The notes beneath the pieces are model-generated. The model did not search any database and was not told the origin of the DNA. It was given only the letters and a program-made list of their open reading frames with translations. A program made the position numbers and the translations under genes. From Syntrophomonadaceae bacterium (GTDB lineage Bacteria; Bacillota; Dethiobacteria; DTU022): DNA of 5,394 bases. Where the stretch lies: positions 1-5,394 of the forward strand of contig PWSG01000166.1 of assembly GCA_003564055.1 (NCBI GenBank), read 5' to 3'. This document shows, piece after piece, positions 1-5,394 of the stretch. Within the stretch, counting starts at the first letter, position 1; every line of letters begins with the position of its first letter.

Positions 1-1166
1 CTTTCATAAGCGATTATCTGCTGGGTGCGCAGGGCTATTTTAACTGCCTTTTCTGTCGGCAGTGCGAGTACTTCATCCATCGAATTGGTATGCAGTGACT
101 GGGTTCCGCCTAAAACTGCTGACAGGGCCTCGATCGTTGTGCGCACAATATTATTTTCCGGTTCCTGCGCAGTAAGACTGCAGCCGGCAGTCTGGGTATG
201 AAAACGCATTTTTAATGAGCTCTCATCTTTAGCCCTGTATTTATCTTTCATTCTTCTGGCCCAGATCCTGCGTGCCGCGCGGTACTTGCAGACTTCTTCA
301 AAGAAATCGATATGGGCATTGAAAAAAAATGAGAGACGCGGGGCAAAGCGATCTACATCCAGGCCTGATTTAATCCCTGCTTCAACATAGGCAAATCCGT
401 CGGCCAGGGTAAAAGCCAGCTCCTGTGCTGCAGTCGAACCGGCCTCACGAATATGGTAACCGCTAATGCTGACCGTATTCCAGCGTGGCACATTTTCGGC
501 GGCAAAAGCAAAAATATCGGTAATCAGGCGCATTGAAGGCTCAGGCGGAAAAATCCATGACTTTTGAGCAATATATTCTTTTAAAATATCGTTCTGAATT
601 GTTCCCCCTACCTTTTCGAGTCCAATCCCCTGCTTTTCAGCATTAGCTAAGTACATGCACCAGAGAATGGCTGCCGGTCCGTTAATAGTCATCGAAGTGG
701 TAACCTGGTCGAGGGGAATCTGATCGAATAAAACTTCCATATCCTCCAATGAATCAATGGCCACCCCACAGCGGCCAACCTCACCCAGGGATCGATCACT
801 ATCGGAATCATAACCCATAATAGTCGGCATATCGAAAGCAACACTTAACCCGGTCTGCCCCTGTTCTAAAAGGTAGCGGTAACGGTGGTTGGAATCAAAG
901 GCATCACCAAATCCTGAAAACTGGCGCATAGTCCAGATCCTTCCCCTGTACATATTCGACTGCACACCCCTGGTGTAGGGAAAGCTACCCGGAAAACCGA
1001 GATCATTTTCGTAATCAAAATCTTTAGTATCGAGCGGGGTATAAAGAGCTTCTACCGGTCGGCCTGAAACGGTTACAAACGGTTCGCCGCGTTCTTTTGC
1101 CTGCTTAATTTCTTTAAACCATTCTTCCTTTTTTACTTTAAGCCGCTCTAATTTATCTTTATCCAC
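1..1166 (-). CDS. icmA: Acyl-CoA mutase large subunit, isobutyryl-CoA mutase type (N-terminal part, runs off the left edge)
   Basis: This is an adenosylcobalamin-dependent carbon-skeleton mutase, and 388 codons of its substrate-binding TIM-barrel domain are visible. Family motifs include [18 protein letters not shown] (residues 66-83), [13 protein letters not shown] (110-122), TSMTINGPA (157-165), GGTIQND (187-193), [11 protein letters not shown] (233-243) and [18 protein letters not shown] (322-339). His238 matches catalytic His244 of Propionibacterium methylmalonyl-CoA mutase. With the same offset of six, Phe83 and Gln201 replace Tyr89 and Arg207, which contact the methylmalonyl carboxylate. 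Phe/Gln is the isobutyryl-CoA mutase pattern (IcmA Phe80/Gln198), so the predicted reaction is isobutyryl-CoA to and from n-butyryl-CoA. The GTG start at 1166 is chosen because AAGGTGG lies 7 nt upstream (1174-1180) and the alignment to the family begins there. The short N-terminus suits a two-subunit mutase whose B12-binding subunit is separate, but the C-terminus is not visible. The family is certain; the substrate is inferred from two residues. Confidence 0.9.
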   Translation of the reverse strand, partial: MDKDKLERLKVKKEEWFKEIKQAKERGEPFVTVSGRPVEALYTPLDTKDFDYENDLGFPGSFPYTRGVQSNMYRGRIWTMRQFSGFGDAFDSNHRYRYLLEQGQTGLSVAFDMPTIMGYDSDSDRSLGEVGRCGVAIDSLEDMEVLFDQIPLDQVTTSMTINGPAAILWCMYLANAEKQGIGLEKVGGTIQNDILKEYIAQKSWIFPPEPSMRLITDIFAFAAENVPRWNTVSISGYHIREAGSTAAQELAFTLADGFAYVEAGIKSGLDVDRFAPRLSFFFNAHIDFFEEVCKYRAARRIWARRMKDKYRAKDESSLKMRFHTQTAGCSLTAQEPENNIVRTTIEALSAVLGGTQSLHTNSMDEVLALPTEKAVKIALRTQQIIAYE

Positions 1167-1169
1167 TGC

Positions 1170-2135
1170 TCAACCACCTTCTTTTGTGTCTTGATCATAA
1201 AAATTAATTGCAGCTAAAAGATCGCTCGCCGTGCTGTAAGGATCCTGTTTGCGCTTTACGATCTTCTCAACTACGCTGTCAAGCTCAATTTTAGACTTGA
1301 CCCGATCCCAGATGCGGCTTTTAACCAGGTATTCAACCTGCTCTGTTAGCTCTCGCCTGACTCTTTCTCTTCGTATATCCAGCAGGCGCCCGCTTTTTTC
1401 CATGTAGTCGCGGTGTTCCTGGGTAGCTTTCCAGAGCTCATTAATTCCTTCGTTACTGACAGAAACAGTAGGAACTACCGGAGGCCGCCATACTTCGCTG
1501 CTTTTCATGTCAAGCATCTGGTTAATCTCTGCTGTTGTTTTTTCCGCCCCGGGCAGGTCTGATTTATTGATCACGAAAATATCTGCAATTTCCATAATGC
1601 CTGCCTTTATAGTTTGCACACTGTCACCGCCGGCTGGGGTTAGCACAACAAGCGTGCTGTCAGCCGTCTTTACAATGTCAACTTCGGACTGCCCCACACC
1701 AACCGTTTCAATTAGAATCAGGTCCTTTCCGAAGGCGTCTAAAACCTGGATCGCTTCCCTGGTTGCCCTGGAAAGGCCGCCAAGGCTGCCCCTGGTACCC
1801 ATACTGCGAATAAAAATATCACTGTCTAAAGCGTGATCCTGCATGCGAATGCGGTCACCTAAAATTGCCCCCCCGCTAAAAGGACTGGTCGGATCAACAG
1901 CAATTACACCTACCTTCAGGTCGTCTTTACGAATTACTTTAAGCAGCCAGTCAACCAGGGAACTCTTTCCCGATCCTGGAGCGCCTGTAACACCAACCAC
2001 ATAAGCATTACCCGTATGCGGATAAAGATCTTTTAGCAGATCTCTCTTTTGCGGATCATCATTTTCCACCAGCGAGATCATACGCGCTGCGGCCCTGCGG
2101 TTACCGTTCAGCAGCTCTGCTACCAAATCCTGCAT
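1170..2135 (-). CDS. meaB: MeaB/ArgK-family GTPase, mutase chaperone
   Basis: This G3E-family P-loop GTPase of 321 aa would assist the adjacent B12 mutase by gating adenosylcobalamin delivery and helping to remove damaged cofactor. Visible motifs are Walker A GAPGSGKS (residues 51-58), the switch region DPTSPFSGGAILGDRIRM (81-98), the family's switch-II form ETVGVGQSE (143-151) replacing plain DxxG, and NKSD base recognition (190-193). A charged helical C-terminus (about 245-300) corresponds to the dimerisation arm of MeaB. The length is usual for the family. The start is ATG 2135, not TTG 2150: GAGGGG (2143-2148) is a good Shine-Dalgarno for the ATG and would lie inside the gene if the TTG were used. 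The TGA stop (1170-1172) is one codon from the GTG of the mutase, in the same frame, and the mutase's ribosome-binding site lies within the meaB end, so translation is probably coupled. Older labels such as 'LAO/AO transport ATPase ArgK' describe the same family and are likely wrong for function. Confidence 0.93.
   Translation of the reverse strand: MQDLVAELLNGNRRAAARMISLVENDDPQKRDLLKDLYPHTGNAYVVGVTGAPGSGKSSLVDWLLKVIRKDDLKVGVIAVDPTSPFSGGAILGDRIRMQDHALDSDIFIRSMGTRGSLGGLSRATREAIQVLDAFGKDLILIETVGVGQSEVDIVKTADSTLVVLTPAGGDSVQTIKAGIMEIADIFVINKSDLPGAEKTTAEINQMLDMKSSEVWRPPVVPTVSVSNEGINELWKATQEHRDYMEKSGRLLDIRRERVRRELTEQVEYLVKSRIWDRVKSKIELDSVVEKIVKRKQDPYSTASDLLAAINFYDQDTKEGG
1174..1180 (-). promoter_or_regulatory. 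Ribosome-binding site of the mutase, inside the end of meaB
   Basis: AAGGTGG lies 7 nt before the GTG at 1166 and overlaps the last codons of meaB (Glu-Gly-Gly). It decides the GTG start and implies that ribosomes finishing meaB can restart on the mutase. Confidence 0.75.
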
Positions 2136-2142
2136 CAAAAAA

Positions 2143-2148
2143 CCCCTC
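2143..2148 (-). promoter_or_regulatory. Ribosome-binding site of meaB
   Basis: GAGGGG lies 7 nt before ATG 2135 and overlaps the in-frame TTG codon at 2148-2150, which argues against that TTG as the start. A REP-like hairpin begins only 6 nt further upstream, and its loop contains CCCC complementary to this site. Confidence 0.7.
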
Positions 2149-2155
2149 AATTCTG

Positions 2156-2285
2156 TGGGACAAGGGGACAGGTCATTTGTCCCACCATTTATTTACATTT
2201 ATTTATGATAGTTTTAGCCTTTGGGACAAGGGGACAGGTCATTTGTCCCACCATATATTTACATTTATTTATGATAGTTTTAGCC
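2156..2285. repeat. Two tandem copies of a 66-bp unit carrying a REP-like hairpin
   Basis: Copy 1 starts at 2156 and copy 2 at 2222. Over the 64 positions to 2219 and 2285 they differ at one base (T2189 versus A2255). Each begins with a 29-bp REP-like palindrome: TGGGACAA at 2156-2163 pairs with TTGTCCCA at 2177-2184 around a 13-nt loop holding GGGGACAGGT, and likewise in copy 2 at 2222-2229 and 2243-2250. Copy 1 gains a further G-C pair (2155/2185). The rest of the unit is AT-rich. The repeat fills most of the 186-bp gap between cobO and meaB. Near-identity indicates a recent duplication. Such GGGACA palindromes resemble REP sequences mobilised by Y1 (TnpA_REP-type) transposases, though none is encoded here. 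Confidence 0.9.
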
Positions 2286-2321
2286 CGTATAACTTATGCC
2301 CTTATCCCGCTAACTTTCAAT

Positions 2322-2849
2322 TTAAAACTCGATTCCCTGGCAGCAATCTGCCCCATGTTCATAATGGTGCTTGATCGCCAAAACTTCACTTACCATATCA
2401 GCCATTTTAACAAGTTCTGGAGAGGCACCTCGACCTGTTAACACAACAGCAACATTTTTTGGTTTATTTCTCAAGAGATTTAAAACCTCTTCTTCACTAA
2501 TTAATCCGTAATCGACAGCTACATTAATCTCATCTAAAACAACCATGTCGTATTCTTCACTCATTACCGCTTTTTCAGCCTGGACAAAGCCGTCACGAGC
2601 CAATTCAACGTCAATTGGGTCCGGTTCATCTCGGGAAACAAAGTCATCGCGACCGGCGCGAACCAAAGTCAAGTTTGGCATTTTATCCGTGGCTAAAAAT
2701 TCCCCGTAATCGCGTCCCTTCATAAAGTGAATCATAAAAACACTATATCCGTGACCAAGGGCGCGAATAGCCTGGCCAACAGCAGCAGTAGTTTTGCCCT
2801 TACCATCGCCTGTAAAGACCATAATCAGGCCCGGCAGCTCTTTCGTCAT
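2322..2849 (-). CDS. cobO: Corrinoid adenosyltransferase, CobO/BtuR type
   Basis: This ATP:cob(I)alamin (cob(I)yrinic acid a,c-diamide) adenosyltransferase of 175 aa transfers the adenosyl group of ATP to Co(I) corrinoid, giving the adenosylcobalamin that the downstream mutase needs. It shows the family P-loop GDGKGKTTAA near the N-terminus (residues 14-23), the acidic VVLDEIN strand (103-109), LTGRGASPEL (137-146) and the conserved C-terminal KHxxExG...GIEF ending (160-175). The length is normal for the family. ATG 2849 is preferred to ATG 2867 because AAAGGAG (2858-2864) sits 8 nt before it, whereas nothing like a ribosome-binding site precedes 2867. The longer reading would add six residues. 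The neighbours (meaB and mutase downstream) suggest dedicated cofactor supply rather than a corrinoid biosynthesis operon, since no other cob genes are visible. The C-terminus has an unusual His/Cys-rich stretch, HHYEHGADCC. Confidence 0.92.
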   Translation of the reverse strand: MTKELPGLIMVFTGDGKGKTTAAVGQAIRALGHGYSVFMIHFMKGRDYGEFLATDKMPNLTLVRAGRDDFVSRDEPDPIDVELARDGFVQAEKAVMSEEYDMVVLDEINVAVDYGLISEEEVLNLLRNKPKNVAVVLTGRGASPELVKMADMVSEVLAIKHHYEHGADCCQGIEF

Positions 2850-2857
2850 TTTCAGTG

Positions 2858-2864
2858 CTCCTTT
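2858..2864 (-). promoter_or_regulatory. Ribosome-binding site of cobO
   Basis: AAAGGAG with an 8-nt spacer to ATG 2849. It lies downstream of the alternative ATG at 2867 and so supports the shorter protein. Confidence 0.75.
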
Positions 2865-2877
2865 CATAAATCAACGA

Positions 2878-2904
2878 AGCATAAACAAATAGCAATTCTT
2901 CCAA
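2878..2904 (-). promoter_or_regulatory. Possible sigma-A-like promoter before cobO (weak)
   Basis: TTGGAA (2899-2904) and TATGCT (2878-2883) on the minus strand are separated by 15 bp, shorter than the usual 17. They lie in AT-rich DNA upstream of the cobO ribosome-binding site. This is only a candidate; the gene may instead be read through from ACAD-1. Confidence 0.2.
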
Positions 2905-2930
2905 TTATTTTCATATATGGTTTAATATTG

Positions 2931-2959
2931 TGGGACAAGGAACCTGTCCCCTTGTCCCA
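2931..2959 (-). repeat. Third REP-like palindrome, inverted relative to the tandem pair, just after the ACAD-1 stop
   Basis: TGGGACAAGG (2931-2940) and CCTTGTCCCA (2950-2959) form a perfect 10-bp inverted repeat around a 9-nt loop. Read on the minus strand it matches the 29-bp palindrome of the 66-bp repeats at 26 of 29 positions. It abuts the TGA of ACAD-1 with no spacer. No T-tract follows on the minus strand, so it is not a classical intrinsic terminator; it could stabilise the 3' end of the message. The remainder of the 110-bp gap is AT-rich. Confidence 0.85.
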
Positions 2960-4099
2960 TCATGAAAGCAGATGGCGGGAAATAACCAGGCGCTGCGCTT
3001 CGCTTGTGCCTTCATACAGCTCGGTAATTTTTGCGTCGCGCATAAAACGTTCCACGGGATAATCGCGGGTGTAACCATATCCGCCGAATATTTGCACTGC
3101 TTTAGTGGTTACTTCCATTGCCGTTTCCGAGGCAAACAGCTTGGCCATTGCCGATGCTTTTCCGTAGGGGAGACCTTCACTTTCCAGGTAGGCCGCCTGG
3201 TAGGTCAGCAGGCGGGATGCTTCGATTTTGGTTCCCATATCTGCGAGCATAAAAGCAATTGCCTGGAAATTGGCAATCGGCTGTCCAAACTGCTCTCTGC
3301 TTTTGGCATATTTCGCCGCTTCTTCCAGCGCCCCCTGGGCAATGCCCACAGCCTGGGCAGCGACACCGTTACGTCCGCCGTCAAGTGTACTCATCGCTAT
3401 TTTAAAGCCCTCACCTTCTTTTCCAAGCAGGTTTTCTTTAGGCACGCGGCAGTTATCGAAAACCAGTTCCAGGGTTGGTGATGACCTCAAGCCCATCTTG
3501 CGCTCTTTTTTGCCAAACGAAAACCCGGGGGTGCCTTTTTCAACGATGAAAGCGCTTACTCCTTTTGCTTTTTTCTCTTTATCGGTAACTGCAAAAACTA
3601 TATTAATTTCTGCTTCACCGCCGTTGGTAATAAATATTTTATTGCCGTTTATTATATAGCTGTCACCGTCTAAAACTGCAGTCGTTCTCTGTGCGGCAGC
3701 ATCTGTTCCGGCAGTAGCCTCTGTCAATCCGTATGCCCCTAATTTTTCTCCTAAAGCCATCGGTTCCAAATATTTTTTCTTTTGTTCTTCGTTGCCATAT
3801 TTGTATACAGGCCAACCGGCAAGAGATGTATGCGCCGAAAGTGTGATTCCGGCAGATGCATCAACCCTTGAAAGCTCTTCTACAGCTATAACATAACTAA
3901 CAAAGTCACATTCTCCTCCGCCGTATTTTTCCGGCCACGGTATTCCCGTCAGTCCGAGTTCACCCATTTTATCAAAAAGCTCCCGTGAAAATTCCTCTCT
4001 GTCATCGCGTTCGTCGGCTCCGGGCTGTACTTCTTTTTCTGCAAAATCACGAACCATCTTCTTTGTCATTTCCTGCTCTTCAGTCAGCACAAACTCCAT
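2960..4099 (-). CDS. Short-chain acyl-CoA dehydrogenase (butyryl-CoA dehydrogenase-like), ACAD-1
   Basis: This cytosolic FAD flavoprotein of 379 aa oxidises an acyl-CoA to its 2-enoyl-CoA and normally passes electrons to EtfAB. It has the full family layout: an N-terminal helical domain (about 1-120), signature 1 [13 protein letters not shown] (124-136) at the start of the beta domain, and a C-terminal helical domain. That domain carries [13 protein letters not shown] (267-279) for FAD contacts across subunits, the second signature beginning [11 protein letters not shown] (336-346), and [10 protein letters not shown] (361-370) with the predicted catalytic base Glu363. The position of this Glu and the length match short-chain and butyryl-CoA enzymes. 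ATG 4099 is preceded by AGGAGG (4108-4113) at 8 nt. The gene follows a divergent paralogue in tandem and is followed, right after its TGA, by a REP-like hairpin. Butyryl-CoA would be the product of the mutase in this cluster, but the exact chain length or branching of the substrate cannot be read from the sequence. Isobutyryl-CoA or 2-methylbutyryl-CoA are alternatives. Confidence 0.93.
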   Translation of the reverse strand: MEFVLTEEQEMTKKMVRDFAEKEVQPGADERDDREEFSRELFDKMGELGLTGIPWPEKYGGGECDFVSYVIAVEELSRVDASAGITLSAHTSLAGWPVYKYGNEEQKKKYLEPMALGEKLGAYGLTEATAGTDAAAQRTTAVLDGDSYIINGNKIFITNGGEAEINIVFAVTDKEKKAKGVSAFIVEKGTPGFSFGKKERKMGLRSSPTLELVFDNCRVPKENLLGKEGEGFKIAMSTLDGGRNGVAAQAVGIAQGALEEAAKYAKSREQFGQPIANFQAIAFMLADMGTKIEASRLLTYQAAYLESEGLPYGKASAMAKLFASETAMEVTTKAVQIFGGYGYTRDYPVERFMRDAKITELYEGTSEAQRLVISRHLLS

Positions 4100-4107
4100 C
4101 TCTACAG

Positions 4108-4113
4108 CCTCCT
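4108..4113 (-). promoter_or_regulatory. Ribosome-binding site of ACAD-1
   Basis: A perfect AGGAGG stands 8 nt before ATG 4099, the strongest Shine-Dalgarno in the window. Confidence 0.8.
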
Positions 4114-4157
4114 ATTCTTTATTGCGATTTTTTGAAAAACTAATAATCTCATATTTA

Positions 4158-4304
4158 GCAACTACTCAGGCATAGCCCGCTAAGCCACAGGGGACGGTTC
4201 TACCGGCTCTCCTTCGGCCCTAAAGCTGCGGCTTTAAGGGACTTTCGAACCTTCCCCATGGCGCCGCTTATTATTCAACAAAGACAGTAGGCTCAAGTAG
4301 TTAC
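4158..4304. repeat. Structured inverted-repeat element (MITE- or REP-like) between the two dehydrogenases
   Basis: The outer ends GCAACTACT (4158-4166) and AGTAGTTAC (4296-4304) are inverted copies matching at 8 of 9 bases. Inside are nested complementary arms: TAAGC (4181-4185) with GCTTA (4266-4270), GGGGA (4190-4194) with TCCCC (4253-4257), and GGTTC (4196-4200) with GAACC (4247-4251). At the centre TAAAGC (4221-4226) pairs with GCTTTA (4231-4236) across a TGCG loop. On the minus strand it reads AGAACCGTCCCCTGTGGC, a style of short repeat common in clostridial genomes. It has no coding capacity. It occupies half of the 299-bp gap 4100-4398; the remaining AT-rich flanks show only weak dyads. 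Confidence 0.65.
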
Positions 4305-4398
4305 CATATTAGTTAAAATTTAAAGCTTTTTAACATTCCATTAAAAACTCCCAAACACAGCTTGCATGCTGAGAGCTTTAAAACAAAATCCTTACAAC

Positions 4399-5394
4399 TT
4401 AGTATTCCCTTAGCAGCTGTCTGGCAATTACAATACGCTGGATCTGGTTGGAACCTTCGTATATTTGAGGCGCCTTTGCATCACGAAAGTAGCGGCAAAG
4501 CGGGTTTTCTTCTCTTGAAGCAGAAAGCCCGCACAGATCCATGCATTTTGTCGCCGCTGCCATGGCCAAATCAGTAGCATACATTTTCGCCATAGAAGCT
4601 TCTTTGGAACACTTCTCACCGGCACCCTTTAGTGCTGCGGCGCGATAAACCAGCAGACGTGCAGCTTCCAGGCGGGCGGCAAGATCGGCCAGGACAAAAG
4701 TTTCGCCCTGCTCAGGCTTCATACCTTCTTTCTTCTGTTTTTTAAAATGGCGAATTGCATAATCAACTGAGGCCCCTGCCAGTCCAAGCCCCTGGGCCGC
4801 AATTCCAATCCTGCCTCCATCAAGAAGAGACATGGCAATTGCAAACCCTTCCCCTTCATTGCCAAGCCTGTTCATCACCGGCACAAACAGATCTTCAAAG
4901 CGCAGTTCAGTGGTATCAGAACGGGTTAAGCCCATTTTTTTTTCAGGCTTTCCCGCCACCAGGCCCGTTCTGTCTTTCTCAACCAGAAAGGCGGTAATCC
5001 CTTTCGTGCCCTTTTCCTTATCTACAGTCGCAAAAACAGTATATAGATCAGCCTGTCCGCCGCTTGTAATAAAAAGCTTGCATCCATTTAAGCGGTAGCC
5101 ACCATCTTCAAAAGTGGCCGTTGTTGCTAATGCAGCAGCGTCGGAACCGGCGCCTGCCTCAGTGAGGGCAAAAGCGCCCAGCATTTCGCCGCAGGCCAAT
5201 TTTGGCAGAAAACTTGTTTTTTGTTCTTCCGAGCCAAAGAACAGGATAGGATAGGTCCCCACCGATGTATGCACTGCTATAATTGCCCCGGTGGAAGAAC
5301 AAACCCTGGATATTTCCTCGATTAAAAGAATATAACTTAAAAAATCTTCACCCTGACCACCCCACTGCGTTGGGATCGGGTAACCCATATAACC
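4399..5394 (-). CDS. Acyl-CoA dehydrogenase family protein, divergent paralogue ACAD-2 (5' end outside window)
   Basis: 331 residues are visible. The reading frame is open to the right edge, and the codons before the internal ATG at 5388 (Gly-Tyr) fit the family, so that ATG is not the real start; roughly 50 N-terminal residues are missing. Signature 1 is intact (ALTEAGAGSDAAA, visible residues 76-88) and the catalytic Glu is present in IYEGSNQIQR (Glu at visible residue 313, codon 4456-4458). Two C-terminal FAD-contact regions are changed. Where ACAD-1 has [13 protein letters not shown], this protein has KKQKKEGMKPEQGET. In place of [11 protein letters not shown] it has CMDLCGLSASREENP, so the glycine-rich part of signature 2 is lost. 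The rest is well conserved, so this does not look like decay. It may use a different partner, oligomer or substrate, or bind FAD differently. TAA stop at 4399-4401; the following gap holds a structured repeat. Confidence 0.9.
   Translation of the reverse strand, partial: GYMGYPIPTQWGGQGEDFLSYILLIEEISRVCSSTGAIIAVHTSVGTYPILFFGSEEQKTSFLPKLACGEMLGAFALTEAGAGSDAAALATTATFEDGGYRLNGCKLFITSGGQADLYTVFATVDKEKGTKGITAFLVEKDRTGLVAGKPEKKMGLTRSDTTELRFEDLFVPVMNRLGNEGEGFAIAMSLLDGGRIGIAAQGLGLAGASVDYAIRHFKKQKKEGMKPEQGETFVLADLAARLEAARLLVYRAAALKGAGEKCSKEASMAKMYATDLAMAAATKCMDLCGLSASREENPLCRYFRDAKAPQIYEGSNQIQRIVIARQLLREY

Noticed and set aside
1170..1172. TGA as selenocysteine or programmed readthrough joining meaB to the mutase
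   Set aside because: No SECIS-like hairpin is evident after it, and the mutase has its own ribosome-binding site and GTG start, so an ordinary stop is the simpler reading.
2156..2285. CRISPR array
   Set aside because: Only two direct copies, and the whole 66-bp unit is repeated with no unique spacer between copies.
2049..2441. Plus-strand 130-aa open frame with an internally duplicated protein segment
   Set aside because: The duplication is simply translation of the 66-bp DNA repeat, and the frame overlaps the 5' part of meaB and the 3' part of cobO on the opposite strand. No ribosome-binding site or family resemblance.
2972..3659. Plus-strand open frames of 169 and 143 aa opposite ACAD-1
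   Set aside because: They are antisense shadows of a well-conserved gene, with no recognisable protein features.
4343..4375. Intrinsic terminator after ACAD-2
   Set aside because: On the minus strand CAGC/GCTG and CTC/GAG arms precede five T, but the stem is short and broken by an asymmetric loop. The nearby TTTTTAA/TTAAAAA dyad (4327-4347) is only AT-rich. Neither is convincing.
5386..5388. ATG as the start of ACAD-2
   Set aside because: The frame continues upstream to the window edge and the preceding residues fit the conserved family sequence. The normal N-terminal helical region would be missing if translation began here.

Overview
All five genes lie on the minus strand, so transcription runs from high to low coordinates. 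In that order they are: an acyl-CoA dehydrogenase whose 5' end is outside the window, a second complete acyl-CoA dehydrogenase, a CobO/BtuR-type corrinoid adenosyltransferase, a MeaB-type GTPase, and the N-terminal 388 residues of a B12-dependent acyl-CoA mutase that runs off the left edge. The last gene is easily missed because it has a GTG start and no stop inside the window.

The genes have a common theme. CobO makes adenosylcobalamin, MeaB loads and protects the mutase cofactor, the mutase interconverts branched and linear acyl-CoAs, and the dehydrogenases oxidise short acyl-CoAs. By homology the mutase would be called methylmalonyl-CoA mutase. However, two specificity positions read Phe83 and Gln201, where methylmalonyl-CoA mutase has Tyr and Arg. 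This is the isobutyryl-CoA mutase pattern. The window is therefore best read as an isobutyryl-CoA/butyryl-CoA interconversion and oxidation cluster. The meaB stop codon and the mutase start codon are in the same frame with one codon between them, which resembles a split version of the fused mutase IcmF.

Layout: ACAD-2 (5394-4399), a 299-bp gap holding a structured inverted-repeat element (4158-4304), ACAD-1 (4099-2960), a 110-bp gap with one REP-like hairpin, cobO (2849-2322), a 186-bp gap with two tandem 66-bp copies of the same REP-like family, meaB (2135-1170), then the mutase (1166 to beyond 1). Every gap longer than a few bases carries repeat DNA, while the meaB-mutase junction is tight.

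The strong Shine-Dalgarno sequences, moderate GC, B12-dependent acyl-CoA chemistry and GGGACAAGGGGACAGGT-type repeats suggest an anaerobic Firmicute of the Clostridia, possibly a syntrophic or fatty-acid-using lineage. This is inference from style and gene content; no species can be named. No RNA genes, CRISPR arrays, transposase genes or phage genes were seen.
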